NCBI GenBank assembly: GCA_945859605.1
Contig: OX243817.1
Coordinates: 25,523,069-25,587,068, forward strand
Length of the DNA stretch: 64,000 nucleotides
Origin: Lumbricus rubellus
Lineage: Eukaryota > Annelida > Clitellata > Crassiclitellata > Lumbricidae
Reading direction: 5' to 3'
Shown in pieces: positions 46,785-58,836 of the stretch; the first letter of the stretch is position 1; every line of letters begins with the position of its first letter. Under the pieces are notes generated by a model. That model did no database searches and was not told where the DNA came from. It saw only the letters and a list, made by a program, of their open reading frames with translations. A program made the position numbers and the translations under genes.

Positions 46785-46879
46785 TGCTGAAGGTCGATCT
46801 TAGGTCACCCAGGAGGTCAGAGTTGTTTCAGCTGAAAGAGAAAACAATCGTTTCGGCAGTTCTTGTTGTAACTATGCGA

Positions 46880-46972
46880 GTTTGTCTGTATGTCTGTCTG
46901 TATGTCTGTCTGTCTATCTGTCTGGCTGTATGTATGTATGTCCGTATGTCTGTCTCTCTGTCTGTCTGCATG

Positions 46973-47011
<39 letters not shown>

Positions 47012-47040
47012 GCCTTTATGTATGCCTGCATGCCTGCCTG
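46880..47040. repeat. (TCTG)n microsatellite upstream of the Tctex1-type gene
   Basis: Imperfect TGTCTGTCTG array starting about 100 bp upstream of the start codon, beyond a putative 5'UTR acceptor. Confidence 0.9.
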
Positions 47041-47285
47041 TGCATATATAATATAACATAACAAATATAGTTTTACATGCGACAAAATATGCATGTATTG
47101 GTTATTTATGAAGCACCTCAATTGTTGGTCGAAACCACATGCAACTTTTATGTTATGCAATCGTATGCTAATTAGATTCTTGACTCATGATTACTATGCG
47201 CATAATTACGTCCCGCAGGCGGAAGAACAACCACCGACAACATCAGCTATTCATCAGCTGGTCAACGCATAGCCTATGCTGTGTG

Positions 47286-47564
47286 CATAGGCGTAGGGGA
47301 CATTTCAAAAGTGGGGGGCAAAAGTTTAACTTTTGCCCGAAAAATTTTGCCCGAAAAATTTGACGACCTTTTTTTTAGTCGTCCGGTCGAAATTGCCCGA
47401 AAATTCCCGTTACTTTGACGACCTTTTTTTTAGTCGTCCGGTCCAATTTTCGAAATTTCTTTATACATTTCTACTTTCCCGGACTGCTTGCCCGAAAAAC
47501 CAGACTTGCCCGAAATGGGGGGGGGGCATTTGCTCCCTCTGGACCCCCGTCTCCTACGCCTATG
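47286..47564 (+). mobile_element. CATAGGCG-type MITE with GACGACC palindromes
   Basis: Ends CATAGGCGTAGGGGAC and GTCTCCTACGCCTATG are inverted and flanked by perfect GCTGTGTG duplications. The interior has two GACGACCTTTTTTTTAGTCGTC hairpins, linking it to the CAGGGGCGGATCC family. Confidence 0.85.
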
Positions 47565-47670
47565 GCTGTGTGTTTGTGTGTGTGTGTGTGTTTGTATGTA
47601 CGTGTGTGTGTTGGGTGTTTGTGGGGTGTTTGTGGGGAATGTGGGGTGTATTTGTGTGGGTGTGTATATT
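47565..47670. repeat. GT-rich microsatellite
   Basis: (GT)n and GTGTTTGTGGGG repeats beginning at the right flank of the MITE ending at 47564; the target duplication GCTGTGTG merges into it. Confidence 0.85.
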
Positions 47671-49349
47671 AGTTTACGTATGTGTGCATCACAGCCTCTA
47701 CGCGTGTACAAGTATAAGTAAAAAATAAATAATATAATCTATATTATATGCACTGTTAGTGAACTAACGTCTCCTCCTATGGTCTACTGATGCAATTATT
47801 TCTTCTCTGCATGTTCAATTGTTAATGCCAATCACTATTATATGAAACGGATTTTTAAAATATTAAATCTATGTCTACAATCAGTAGGCCTATTACAACG
47901 GTTTTGATAGACAGATAATAACAACATTTACTATCACATTATGATAGACTTAATTACAATAAAATCACTGTAACATACCATTTTGCCGACATGTCAATAC
48001 TGTCTGCCAGTTTCTGACGTTCACCCTATCATCGTGCCAGTTTAATTAGCAGATCACACCAATTTGATAATAGTTTCTTGAGATAGCAAATCAGATTGAA
48101 GAGATACGCTGCTTTCGCTGACGGAAATAACAATCGCCTGGGTTAAGTTGGATCCAGCGGTGAATCCGATTCCAGAGGCATCAAGGTAAACGTTGTTATC
48201 GACTGCACAGGTAGGCTACCGTCAATTAACTCACCTGTGCCTCACTAGACCATGCAATTATCATTTTCTGCACGGACAGAAGGCACGTAGTGGACGTTGG
48301 CCTGGCTGAGACTGGCCTGAGACTGGCCGATCTATACCCATGCATCGTTCATTCATTGTATGCTGCTGCTGCTGTAGCCTACGATAATATTTTATTAGTA
48401 GCCTTTAGCGATGATTCGTTTTGTTGACAAGAGGCGCACTCTGGCGATTGAAATGGTCACCGTTGCTGACACGTCGCCACCTGGTGATTGGCTGAGAACA
48501 CTGACACGTTGGCATGCTTCGCTTTTGGCCTTAGGATCTTAAATTCTCAGTCATTTTTTTGTGAACACTCATTTGCTCGCGAAATTCAGCTTGTTTCACC
48601 CGTTCGATGGTCCTATTTACGAAGATAAATAGGCCTATAATATGCAGACTAAACGTAACTTGGTATATTGGACTAATCTGCTAAATGCCATTCGTGAATA
48701 ATTATATTTAGCTTATAAGTGCAGATCCACCCTCTTAATTAAAAAAGCTGCGTGGGGTCAGAAGGGTTGACAAGAGACCAAATGAAGATACAGTCTGGTT
48801 GCCAGGGAGACCGGAGATAGGAGCTAGACCAGTGGCTAAGGAGGGTCCTGTTCATGTCTAACTCGAATTACTCGATTTGAAGTGGACCGAGAATCAGATG
48901 AGTCAGGGTAGGGCATCCTGGAAAAGATGAGACTTAGACTCAAGAAAAGGAGGACATTTCTGAACTGCCAAGATAGCATATTAATTTAAACTCAATCTAA
49001 GAGAGCACAATAATTATTTTTATACGATATTCTGTCAAGTCTTTTCAGCTGCAGTGGAATCGACACACTGCATTAATTGCAAGAAATTATAATTTTTATT
49101 TCCAAGGACTGTCTGAATCGGGTTGAGTCTGTCATAACCTTCCACTGACATCCATCCATCACGATAAGACAGCAGCCATCAGCTCAAATGCATGCCCAGC
49201 TGTCCATCAGGCCTCTGACCTAGCGCCGAAGACAGCAAATAAGCTGCCATGTCTTTCGGGAACTTGATATGACGCAACCTCGGGGTATACATGTGCTTTC
49301 AATTTTGCAAAAATCATTGGGAAACAGCCTCCGTGGCAGTGTATAGCCT

Positions 49350-49753
49350 CAAGGGCGGACACAGAAACTTTGGACGGGGGGGGGGGGGCAAAAATTCTTG
49401 GTCTTGGGTCCGGGGAAAATTGTAGGCCTTGGGTCTGGAAAATTTTTCTTTCATATCCGCCAAAAAAGTTGATGACCTTTTTTTAGTCATCCGACCAAAT
49501 TTTCGGGAAAATAATACCATTTTGTCCGCCAAAAAAGTTGATGACCTTTTTTTAGTCCTCTGACTTCTAGAAAAACATGCCATTTCCAAATGGGGGGGGG
49601 GCGCAATGCATGGGCATTTCTTAATAGGGGGGGGGGGATCGTACAATATATACATTGTTCCACAGCATGTTCAATCCAAATGGGGGGGCACGATACATGG
49701 GAATTCCAAATGGGGGGCCATGGCCGGATAATCCCCCACTGGATCCGCCCCTG
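49350..49753 (+). mobile_element. hAT-type MITE, CAGGGGCGGATCC family
   Basis: Ends CAAGGGCGGACACAG and GGATCCGCCCCTG are flanked by perfect TATAGCCT duplications. The interior has repeated GTTGATGACC-TTTTTTTAGTCATC hairpins and long G runs. Confidence 0.88.
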
Positions 49754-49924
49754 TATAGCCTACTAGAACCACCTTCACATGGTTGACTCATTAGCGTAGA
49801 AAGCCGAAGTGTGCTAGCCTTGTTAACTTGAGTTATAAATATACTCAAACAATTATAATAATTATATTGTGAGCTTATAGCAGTATGGGAATTGTATAAA
49901 AATAACTGAGGGTCAGGCATTGAT

Positions 49925-50105
49925 TTATATAAAGTAGGACTTTTTAACGTGCAACTGTACACAAAATGTGCAGTTGTAGAAGCACTTCTGTACAGTTAAA
50001 ACTAGCACAAAAGGTATTTGTCCTTCGATTGGAAGTAATTTGCCATGGATGATGGGAATTAAAAGAAAGAAGGAGTTGTGCAGTTCTAAAAATCCTTAAA
50101 AACCG
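49925..50105 (+). repeat. Dispersed repeat, copy 1 (ACGTGCAACTGTACAC)
   Basis: About 170 bp matching 50903-51090, with shared TTGTAGAAGCACTTCTGTAC and GATTGGAAGTAATTTNCCAT. The termini (CTTTTTAACGTGCA ... TGCAGTTCTAAAAATCC) are weakly inverted. Origin unknown. Confidence 0.75.
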
Positions 50106-50141
50106 CTCCGGGGTGTAGGCCTACAATGAAGACTTCACTCT

Positions 50142-50344
50142 GGGGCGCGGTGGTCTAGTGGTGGCGTCGTTGCCTTGGAGCCGGAAGGTCCGAGGTTCGA
50201 ATCCACCTCGCCGCGTAAGGACCTTGGGCAAGTCCTTCACTTACAATTGCTCAGCGCTTCGGCGTGAAACTCCGCTCTGCATCGGGAGCGCCTCTGAGTA
50301 GAGAGAGCTTGAAGGGGCGCTATAACAAGTGCACATACAAACAT
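50142..50344 (+). mobile_element. tRNA-derived CORE-type SINE, best-preserved copy
   Basis: The head GGGGCGCGGTGGTCTAGTGG (A box) and GGTTCGAATCC (perfect B box) fit an RNA polymerase III promoter. CORE-like AGGACCTTGGGCAAGTCC and tail TTGAAGGGGCGCTATAACAAG follow. Confidence 0.9.
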
Positions 50345-50514
50345 ATATGTAGTCATAAGAAAGACTGCTCCCCCCCCATCGCAGGTAGTCCTATACTATA
50401 GCGCCAACGTTATTACCGTCGCTTGTCCATCTGCATGTCTTATTATCACAACGTCAATCTGAAGATTTCATTATGCACTGGCATGACGCATCGGTCATCC
50501 TTCAGTGTCAAAGC

Positions 50515-50600
50515 AAGAATGTCTTCCGTGTCAAAGGGAGAATGTCTTCCGCGTCAAAGGGAGAATGTCTTCCGCGTCAAAGGGAGAATGTCTTCTGCTG
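50515..50600. repeat. 23-bp tandem repeat GTGTCAAAGGGAGAATGTCTTCC
   Basis: About 3.5 near-identical units; open in several frames but without protein support. Confidence 0.85.
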
Positions 50601-50902
50601 CAGTGTTATTAAACGGACGAGTCCGTCAAAGGAAGGAAGGAAGGACATGTCATTCATGACACCAGACATGTGCAGCAGCTGCTGTGACACCGGTGTAATC
50701 AGTCTTCTGCATGTATACTGACGACGGTGAGACACCGACGACGACCACAGCGACGACTGCAGATATATAATCCATCAAACAGGCGTCAGAAGATGATGAA
50801 CTTTGAGGACGTATGTATACAATATACGACAGACCTGGAACAGACTATATATATAGGAACAGACTTCAGGAACAGACTGGGAACAGATGGATGGACGGGC
50901 CA

Positions 50903-51095
50903 GGAACCAGGGCTTTTTTAACGTGCAGTTATACACAAAACGTGCAGTTCTAAATGAATTTGTGCAGTTGTAGAAGCACTTCTGTACAGTTAAAACTAGC
51001 AAAAAAGAGTCATTGTCCTCCGATTGGAAGTAATTTACCATGGATGATGGGAAGGAAAAGAATGAGTTGTGCAGTTCTAAAAATTCCTTTAAAAC
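50903..51095 (+). repeat. Dispersed repeat, copy 2
   Basis: Second copy of the element at 49925, with a small internal insertion (TCTAAATGAATTTGTGCAG). Confidence 0.75.
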
Positions 51096-51339
51096 AGCAC
51101 AGGAACAGACACGGAACAGCTAGATAGATGGACGGACGGACGGACCAGGAACAGACCACGAAAAGACAAGGAACAAACAATGAACAGATACGGAACAGAC
51201 CAGACGGACAGATGGACGGACAGATGGACGGGCAGATGGACGGACGATGACTATATAATCCTAGAGTCGTGTCTAATCCTGGCTTCTCAATTTTTTGGAC
51301 ATTTTTCTCATCTTTCATCCGCTCTCTCTGCGTGCCTAT

Positions 51340-51490
51340 CTCTACACTGTTATTCGCTCTACAATTCTGTCCGACAGTCTCTCTTCTTCCCTCTCTCATC
51401 TCAAAACATGCTTCTTCTCGCCGAGTCCTGTGCACTGGGAGCGCTTCTGAACGGTTCACCCTACTAAAGTATGAATGCTTGCATTCAATA
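51340..51490 (+). mobile_element. LINE 3' fragment
   Basis: TCGCTCTACAATTCTGTCCG ... CTCATCTCAAAACATGCTTCTTC ... GGGAGCGCTTCTGAACGG, paralogous to 24440-24560. Confidence 0.65.
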
Positions 51491-51797
51491 CAATGCAGTA
51501 CAAAAGCCTATTCACCAGCCACGCTCATTTTCAGTGTCAGAGTCTGTCTCTCTCCGTATGTCTCTGGCACTCTCTGCACATACTTCTGCATGCCTCCTCA
51601 TCTAAACGCCTTTCTTTACCCAGCCATTGCATCTGTTTTGTCATGATATACCTCTCTCCCATTTTCTTCTGCATGCGCTCAACACTTCTCCTATAATAAT
51701 TGCAGTTCATCGCAACTGTTTTTGTCTTTTGATTAATCCGTCCGTCTGACGGCGTCTGTCTATTTGTTCGTTTATCTATCCGTCTTTCTGTCCAGCT

Positions 51798-52107
51798 CAT
51801 GGGCGCCCGTACATAGGGGCAAGAGGGGGCACTTACCCCTCCCCTTGTAAAGTTGAAACCTATTTTTTTAAGTGATATTTTTGGCCTTGAACAAATTTCG
51901 TCAAAATGAACTACATGTGACAAAAGTGTTAGTGATACTAAATATGCACAGGATGAACTGAAGAAATATTAAATTTTGAAGCTTCTATAAAAAAAATGCA
52001 TCCATATTCTTAATTTCCTGCTTTCCATTTTCAAGCTCTTCCTTAAAAAATTGATCACGAGAACTGCACTTTGCCCCCTCTTGCAAAAATATCTGCGGGC
52101 GCCTATG
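51798..52107 (+). mobile_element. CATGGGCGCCC-type MITE
   Basis: Inverted ends CATGGGCGCCCGTA and TGCGGGCGCCTATG, with subterminal GCAAGAGGGGGCA and TGCCCCCTCTTGC also inverted. I could not define a clean target duplication. Confidence 0.7.
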
Positions 52108-53789
52108 GACTTAAGCTGTCTACAATTATTATTGTTGTCATTTTGTGTGTTTGTCTGTGTCTTCCGTTTGTCAGTTAAGCCTTCCCTTGTTCGGTTCTTT
52201 CAAATCGTCAGAATCGCATGCGTCTTTCGTCGTCGTCGTTATTAGAATCTCTTCAAGTCGACAGCGAATAGAAAGAGGAAACGATTTATCCAAAAAATCC
52301 TCTCAACGTGCAAGAAATACTAATATACAGAAACTGATACTAAAACGTACACTATAGGCCTAAGCTTACTGCTGCTACTACTGTAGGCCCTACATACATG
52401 TAGGCTTCCGCTGCTACAACTGCCAATAGTAGCGTGCTTTCGTGCAAGATTTGTTTTGTTAAAGCGCGTTATAAATGCCTAATTGTATTGTATTGTATTG
52501 TGTTGTATTGTGTTGTGTTGTACTCCTATTGTATTGCATTATACTGTCACAGTATTGTATTGCATTGAAATTTCGTGTGTGCTGCATTTCCCCACGCATG
52601 TTTCCGCATTTTGCTGGATACGAATCATCGAATATGAGAAGCGCCACTGGTGCAAGAGTCGCTGTCGCTCCATCGGGCCAGGAACCCAAAGAATAGGTGC
52701 TCAAGAGATATGATGCAAGACCCTAAAGTCGCAAGACCCTAAAGTATATTCGCCACATTATCATAACTATTAGGCCTATTGTATGTGTTTGTATAAAATC
52801 AGGCATAATTGCAATAGGCCCTACATGAACGGACGAAGAAACAACTTCAAAATATAACATGTCGATTGTCGTATGTGTATAGGTCTATTCGTATGATGCA
52901 GTAGTACTAGTACTAAGTTTGATGTTTGGACGTGCATCAAATCGACACTTTTTCGATTATGAATTCCTTCCGTTCTCAGTCTGTCTCCTGGGTTTCTGAT
53001 CTCCGTCGCATCTCCATCCCAATGGCACCACTCTCAGCAGCAGCAGCAGCAGCAGCAGCAGTGCCATCTCTGCGAGAGGCACCGCCGTCGCAGACTCTCA
53101 TGAGGTCTCAGCAGAACTCGGAGCAAATAAAATTAGTTGCCTATGCGCGTTTCAATGTGACAGACGACGGTCAGTAGGGATAAGGAATTGTGGGGCGGGG
53201 CTGAGAGAACGGACATCGGTCGAAGTGGGAGAGGGGTGGGCGTGGGTTGGGGTATGGGGGAGGTGGGGAAATACGTCTGGTGTGGATTTTTCCACCATCC
53301 GCCGGAAATCTGTCGATAAGGTAGTCGCTGCCGACTTAAAAAAGAATCAGATCTTGAATCCGTTGGGTTTTCTGCTTCTGCTGGAGAAGTGGATCTTGAA
53401 GGGGGGGGGGGGGGGGGAAACATAGTCAGACGGACATACAGGCATATGCACACACGCACCATAGAGATATGCACACATAGAATTTTATTTCACTATAAGG
53501 CAAGATATACATAGACAGGGATATGAGAGCAAGAAACAGGCAGAAAAAGAAGAGAAGAGAAAGTTAGACATACAGACAGACGGACAGACAGACAGACAGT
53601 GGTGATGATAGCAATACGAATGCGGATCGGATGAATTCTGTCCTGCCGACATTATTTCCGGTCACTTTCTATCTATGTCTACGTGCTCCTTAACAGATGT
53701 CGCTATATTTATTTATTTATTTATTTACTCAATTACTTATTCAAGTGTTAAAACCTGACTTTAAATCTTTTCTGCTAGAATCTTAAATT

Positions 53790-53965
53790 TATAGAATCGA
53801 GTGACATTAATTTTGTCTGTCAAATTATCACAGTCCCTCCTCTTCTCAATAGTCTGAATATCCGTGGCTGGGCTGGGAGCGCCTCTGAGTAGACTTCTTG
53901 AAGAGGCGCTATATAAGTTCTCGGAATGAATGAATGAATGAATGAATGAATGAATGAATGAATGA
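53790..53965 (+). mobile_element. LINE 3' end with (GAAT)n tail
   Basis: GGGAGCGCCTCTGAGTAG followed by CTTGAAGAGGCGCTATATAAG and a pure GAATGAATG array (53928-53963). Short tandem-repeat 3' ends are typical of CR1/L2-type LINEs. Confidence 0.75.
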
Positions 53966-55924
53966 TGAATACCGAATATACGATCTCACGAAACCGTCTC
54001 TACTCAACATGGATCTGGTTTGATGTTGGCTTTGTATTTTCCGTATCGCCAATAAGAGGGTCTCCGAGTGGGCGCAATATAAATTGCAAATGCACTTATT
54101 TACTGCCGGTTCAACTACGCATCAGCCAATAGATAATAGCAGAAATAAATCAGTTAAATATATGTATAAATTATATAGGCCCTATATAAGAAAAACTGGT
54201 TTAATTAGTTACCGAGTGGGTAACTACAGACCTATAGGAATGGCCAATGTAAAAAAACCGAGTAACACGCTTCAATACTATTTGAAGTGTGCCGACAATA
54301 CAGACAGTATTTGCAGACAGATGGCGGTAGCGTGTCTAGAAATATAATAATTGGCACAAAGCTTCTGCAAATATTTGTCAGGCAACGGTATTTTTGCAGC
54401 TGTGCAGCCCTGCCCTTCAATGCAACTATTATTTTCATAGAAAGCAGATAAAAGAATACAACAGGTATTGAGTGTTTGTCAGTACTGCAAGAACACTATA
54501 ATAATAAAATCCAGTTTCATTCGTCAGGATTTCATCCCTCTATGCTTTTTTCAGGCTTCTCAGCGACCGTTAATTTGCGGTCGAATCACTTTCATTTGGC
54601 AATGAATTTGCCTTTTAAGGACATATCGATGGACGTATTTGAACGAACTGTAGGCTACACGTAGGCTATAATATATATGTCACCCGACTCAATACACATG
54701 TAGAGTTTTGCGGTCTTTTCTCTTGTCTCTTTTCTCTTTTTCGAGCCATCTCATTCAATACTCAAGATGGCTTTGCGTATAATGTCTCGATGTCTCGTGC
54801 AAATCGTGGTAACCAAACAATAAATAATAATTGCGTTTTTCAACCGCTGAGAGTCTACACACTACACAGTGCCTACGTACATAGTTCGTGCATTTTGCTT
54901 CATAGCTTTTTCCACAATCGGTTGTATAGGCTACAAACGTGAAGTCAATAATCAGCAGACGATAGTTATAATATTATGCTCTCCAACGCTGCAGAATCGT
55001 ATCCATCCCACACCGTAAACATGAAGCCCGTACATCATGCAGAGTGAATAATTAAACATCGATGTCACGACTTAGCACATAATTATATACCCTAAAAGAA
55101 ACCGTATAGCCCATGGATAACAACTTGGACTGTCAGGTTCCATGGTTCTTTGAACACCGTGTATAATTAACGGGCTATAATATTACGATGTCTATCATGA
55201 AACCCGTCTGGAATCCAGGAAATGCGTCGCATGCAACTCTGACGCGTCGTTGAAAAATTATTCAGCAGCTGTTGTCTGGCCATCGACCCTGTTCGACTTT
55301 CCAAAAGTCGGAGGGAAACAGGGGCAGATGGAAATTTTTGAAGGGCCCCTAGAGGGGGATACCTGCCTGGCACTATACGCTGTTAAGAATGTCACGAAGT
55401 CTGGGAACCATGGGTTTAGAAAGACATTTAGCGCTTTCGTCAGACTCTTCTAAGGCGTTACATAATTGCCACATACATTCATACATACATTCATGGAGCC
55501 TCGTGTATAAATTTATGCTGATAAAGTTTTCGTGTGACAGTAGAAGGTTGCGAGGCGCTGCAGACACAATGCTAGTAAGCACGGCAGACTTTTATACAAC
55601 TTGAGCCCAGCTGTGACATTATTTTGTCAATTTCACGACATGTCAATCGCAAAGCACAGACAATCTGATTCAACGCAGCCTACATGTACCATCTTTATGT
55701 TGCCTATGAGCAGTCAAGTATCAAAGGTTTAAATGGTGCCCTTGTTGTGCTTGATTGCTGTGGTAGTGCTTGTGTCTTAGCTGGATGGTCTTTGGAAAAC
55801 GGGACTTCAACGTTTCTGTCTTAAGTGTTTCTACACAGATTTTTGTTGCATTGTGAGAATAATTGTCGGGGTAATGGCGGCTCAACTCCCCAGTCTTTCT
55901 TATGACGCCAACAAACGACGGACT

Positions 55925-56135
55925 TTGACACCGGCATCGTAAGAGGAGAAGGAGGAGCAGGAGTGGCAGGAAGAGGAGGAGGAAGAGGAGAAGGAAGAAG
56001 AAGAAGAAGAAGAAGAAGAAGAAGAAGAAGAAGAAGAAGAAGAAGAAGAAGAAGAAGAAGAAGAAGAGCAATAACAAGACCAAGAGGGAGAAGAAGAACA
56101 AAAAGAATAAGAACACAAAGAACAAGAAGAACAAG
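55925..56135. repeat. (AAG)n/(GGA)n purine tract
   Basis: Long pure AAG run (about 55995-56067) flanked by imperfect GGA/AAC purines. Produces spurious poly-Arg, poly-Phe and poly-Ser ORFs. Confidence 0.95.
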
Positions 56136-57075
56136 AAGAACAATAAGAACTGTTAATCGACTCTACTTTGTGAAATCAGAATGGTGGAACCGACGGCAGT
56201 CCTGTATATTGATTCAGTAGTATACCATAAATAAAGATGGCTGCTATATAGAATAATTATCGGCGGGTGGTTAAAGGGTTAAAGGTTGAAAGGAGAGCAG
56301 CTGACGGTGTCAAGGACTCTGTGAGTTTGATAAGGACAGACCCACCACGAATAATCTTCTCTATCACAAACATGATTACAAATATTATATAGAGACAATA
56401 CTCTATGGAAAGTATAGGAAACGCTTTGGAAGCCACTGCAGAACCGCCTCATAAAGATACCGCCTGAAAAATATAAGGTTATATTTTATGACCAAACTAC
56501 TTCTGGGACCCGTGTTAAACCGGAACTCGAGTTATTATGAGGATACTTTCTTGTATGTAGTTCCTACAAGAAATTGCAACACAGAAAACGTCTGAAGTTA
56601 GGCTATTATTTATTCCTGGTCGTTTTCTGCCGATTTTAGCAGCAGCTGCTCTTATAGCTTTAACGACCTGCTGCTCATCAATGCTCTCACGCCTACATGT
56701 GGGAGAAAGTAAGACAAAACTGTACTGTAACCCTATAATTATACCGCAGCTATATAACTACCAGTGTGTCAAAAAGCGTTTTAACCCTACAAGTATGGTC
56801 CTACGGATTTATGCGTCATTGCACATTTTATAAATGCATGTAGGTCTATTTGTATGAACCTTCAGTGTATGCTATGCATTCATATGGAGGTCATATAGGC
56901 TACAAAAGATGCCGCGTTAATGGCTTAGATGAACATTGCCTTACACTCGGATACCTATACGCTCAAGAAATGGGCGCACCTTCGGCAAGCCGTTTAAATT
57001 TAGCACTAGCCAGAATTGCGCTATAAAATCGGCGACGTTTGCGTTTTATTGAGAAGGAGGCGCGCCGGATACAAT

Positions 57076-57126
57076 ATGGCCGCCGTCGACCGGTTGCATA
57101 AAATCTGGTCTGACACTGCAGAGGTT
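57076..57126 (+). CDS. Possible first coding exon of an unidentified gene
   Basis: In a GC-richer patch, ATG 57076-57078 opens MAAVDRLHKIWSDTAEV (17 codons). A consensus splice donor GTAAGT follows immediately at 57127. The layout (GC-rich flank, Kozak-like context, short open exon, perfect donor) resembles a genuine first exon. I recognised no continuation downstream on the plus strand, so the gene may extend through or beyond this window with the minus-strand GPCR nested in its intron. It could equally be chance. Confidence 0.3.
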
Positions 57127-57586
57127 GTAAGTTAATAGCCGAAGGGAGACTTCGTGCGCAATTTACGCTGGATTTTATGTGGACTAGAGTTTCTGGTTAC
57201 GACGAGGATGTCATGTTATGACGTCGACTAGCAGACGTGTCTCTAATCGTAATATTGTTCCGTGTCAATTCGTATGAGATCGTAAAACTGTGACTAGTTT
57301 CCGCGAAGACTGAAAGTGCGCATGCGTATAGGACAAGGTCACGTGTATTTGTGGCACGTGCATTTGTGCGTGGGGCGGATCAGGATTGGCATTTTTGTGC
57401 AGAGAATGAATAGGTGTGTGTCCATGTCCCTTCCGTACTACCGTACTCCGTAGGCATGTCTCGACTATGACGGTCCGAAAAATATGACTAAACTATCGGC
57501 CTACTTTCGTCTGCCTCTCCTGCATATAACGTAGAATAAATATGTAGCGACGAGTCGACGACACTGCGTATATACAGCGTTGCAGT

Positions 57587-57876
57587 CATGGGCGCCCACA
57601 CATAAGGACCTAGGGGCAAGAGAGTCACTTAGGCCTACCTCTGGAAAATTGAAACCTGTTTTTCAACTAAATAGGCTACTTTTGGGTTTTTAACGGATTT
57701 TATCGCAGTAAAACGCTGTGCTAAGATACACAAATTGTCAGTGTAAGAAAAAGCTCTATGAAAATTAGCCTACTCACTTTCTTACATTCCTGCTTTGCAT
57801 GCTTTAAGCTTGTGCTAAACTATTATTTTACCAGTGTGTTTTGCCTCTGCCGTAAAACTACCTGCGGGCGCCCATA
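57587..57876 (+). mobile_element. CATGGGCGCCC-type MITE
   Basis: Ends CATGGGCGCCCACACATA and CTGCGGGCGCCCATA are flanked by GTTGCAGT and GCTGCAGT (7 of 8). Same family as 51798-52107 and 60287-60588. Confidence 0.75.
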
Positions 57877-58836
57877 GCTGCAGTCAATGTAGCCTACTAT
57901 AGCCTACTAAGGAACGAAAACATTTTGTAATGTATGCTATAGTGTAACATAGTAGGGCGTAGGCTACTATGTGAATCTCACAATTTCTCCACAGTCACAC
58001 GATGGACTAAAGAACGAAGACATTTTCTTAATGTTTTCTATTAATTTTAGTCTATATGGCCTAATGTAAATCCCTAAGTTACACTGCGCCATAGGCCTAC
58101 TGTAACAAATGCTGCGTCAAGGAGACCAAGATGTGATGGGTGATATCTTCACAGCTGTACAGATTTAAGAATACAGGGCACAGTCCTCATCGTCAATTAT
58201 TATAGATCTACTGACTACTTTACGATTGAAGCTATAGCATAATCCTAAGATCTCATCATTCATTGTGATGATCCATGCATTATTGGACTCTACAAGACAT
58301 GGCACCGTTCATCAGTGTAATAATCGTATTGCGTCATAGAAGATCAGTCGCGATATAATTATCAGAAGTCATTTCAAGACAAGAGACATCACGGACATGA
58401 CATTTCTACTCTGAAGACTTTTACACACTAGCGAAGAGAGGACATGTCAGACAACTAGGCTATGTGTAATTGTGTATAATAGTCACTACGAATGCTGATC
58501 AGAATCTCTGTTCCATGCAAGTCCTGTATATATATATAGTGTGGCGTAGGTCGTCAGTTTGTATACGACGGGACGCATACACGTTCAGTATCTCTTGAAG
58601 GTCACCAGTATTTCTTGAAGGTCATGCTTTACACTCTCTGTTGCTTTCTGTACGATGGTATACGGTCCCCATGGATTATCATCAGCGACCTCCTTGCATG
58701 CTAGTCTAACTTAGTTGTGGAGGAACTAGACGCTTCGGTCGACTGACCTACACCCTCTTCCTGCATGTATGGACACTGTTCTCAATTCCAGACAATGACG
58801 CATTGTCTCCAGTGCGCATCTCTTGACCCTCTGCCC

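Larger units (their letters stand above)
47671..57075. other. Gene-poor, repeat-rich stretch
   Basis: About 9.4 kb with MITEs, SINE and LINE pieces and microsatellites. Short ORFs here are low-complexity or repeat-derived. Possible 5'UTR exons of the Tctex1-type gene may lie in the left part. Confidence 0.5.

Noticed and set aside
50142..50215. Possible functional tRNA gene
   Set aside because: A and B boxes are present, but the sequence does not fold as a complete tRNA by eye and is followed by the SINE body and tail.
55721..56220. ORFs of poly-Phe, poly-Ser or poly-Arg
   Set aside because: Produced entirely by the (AAG)n/(GGA)n tract; no protein support.
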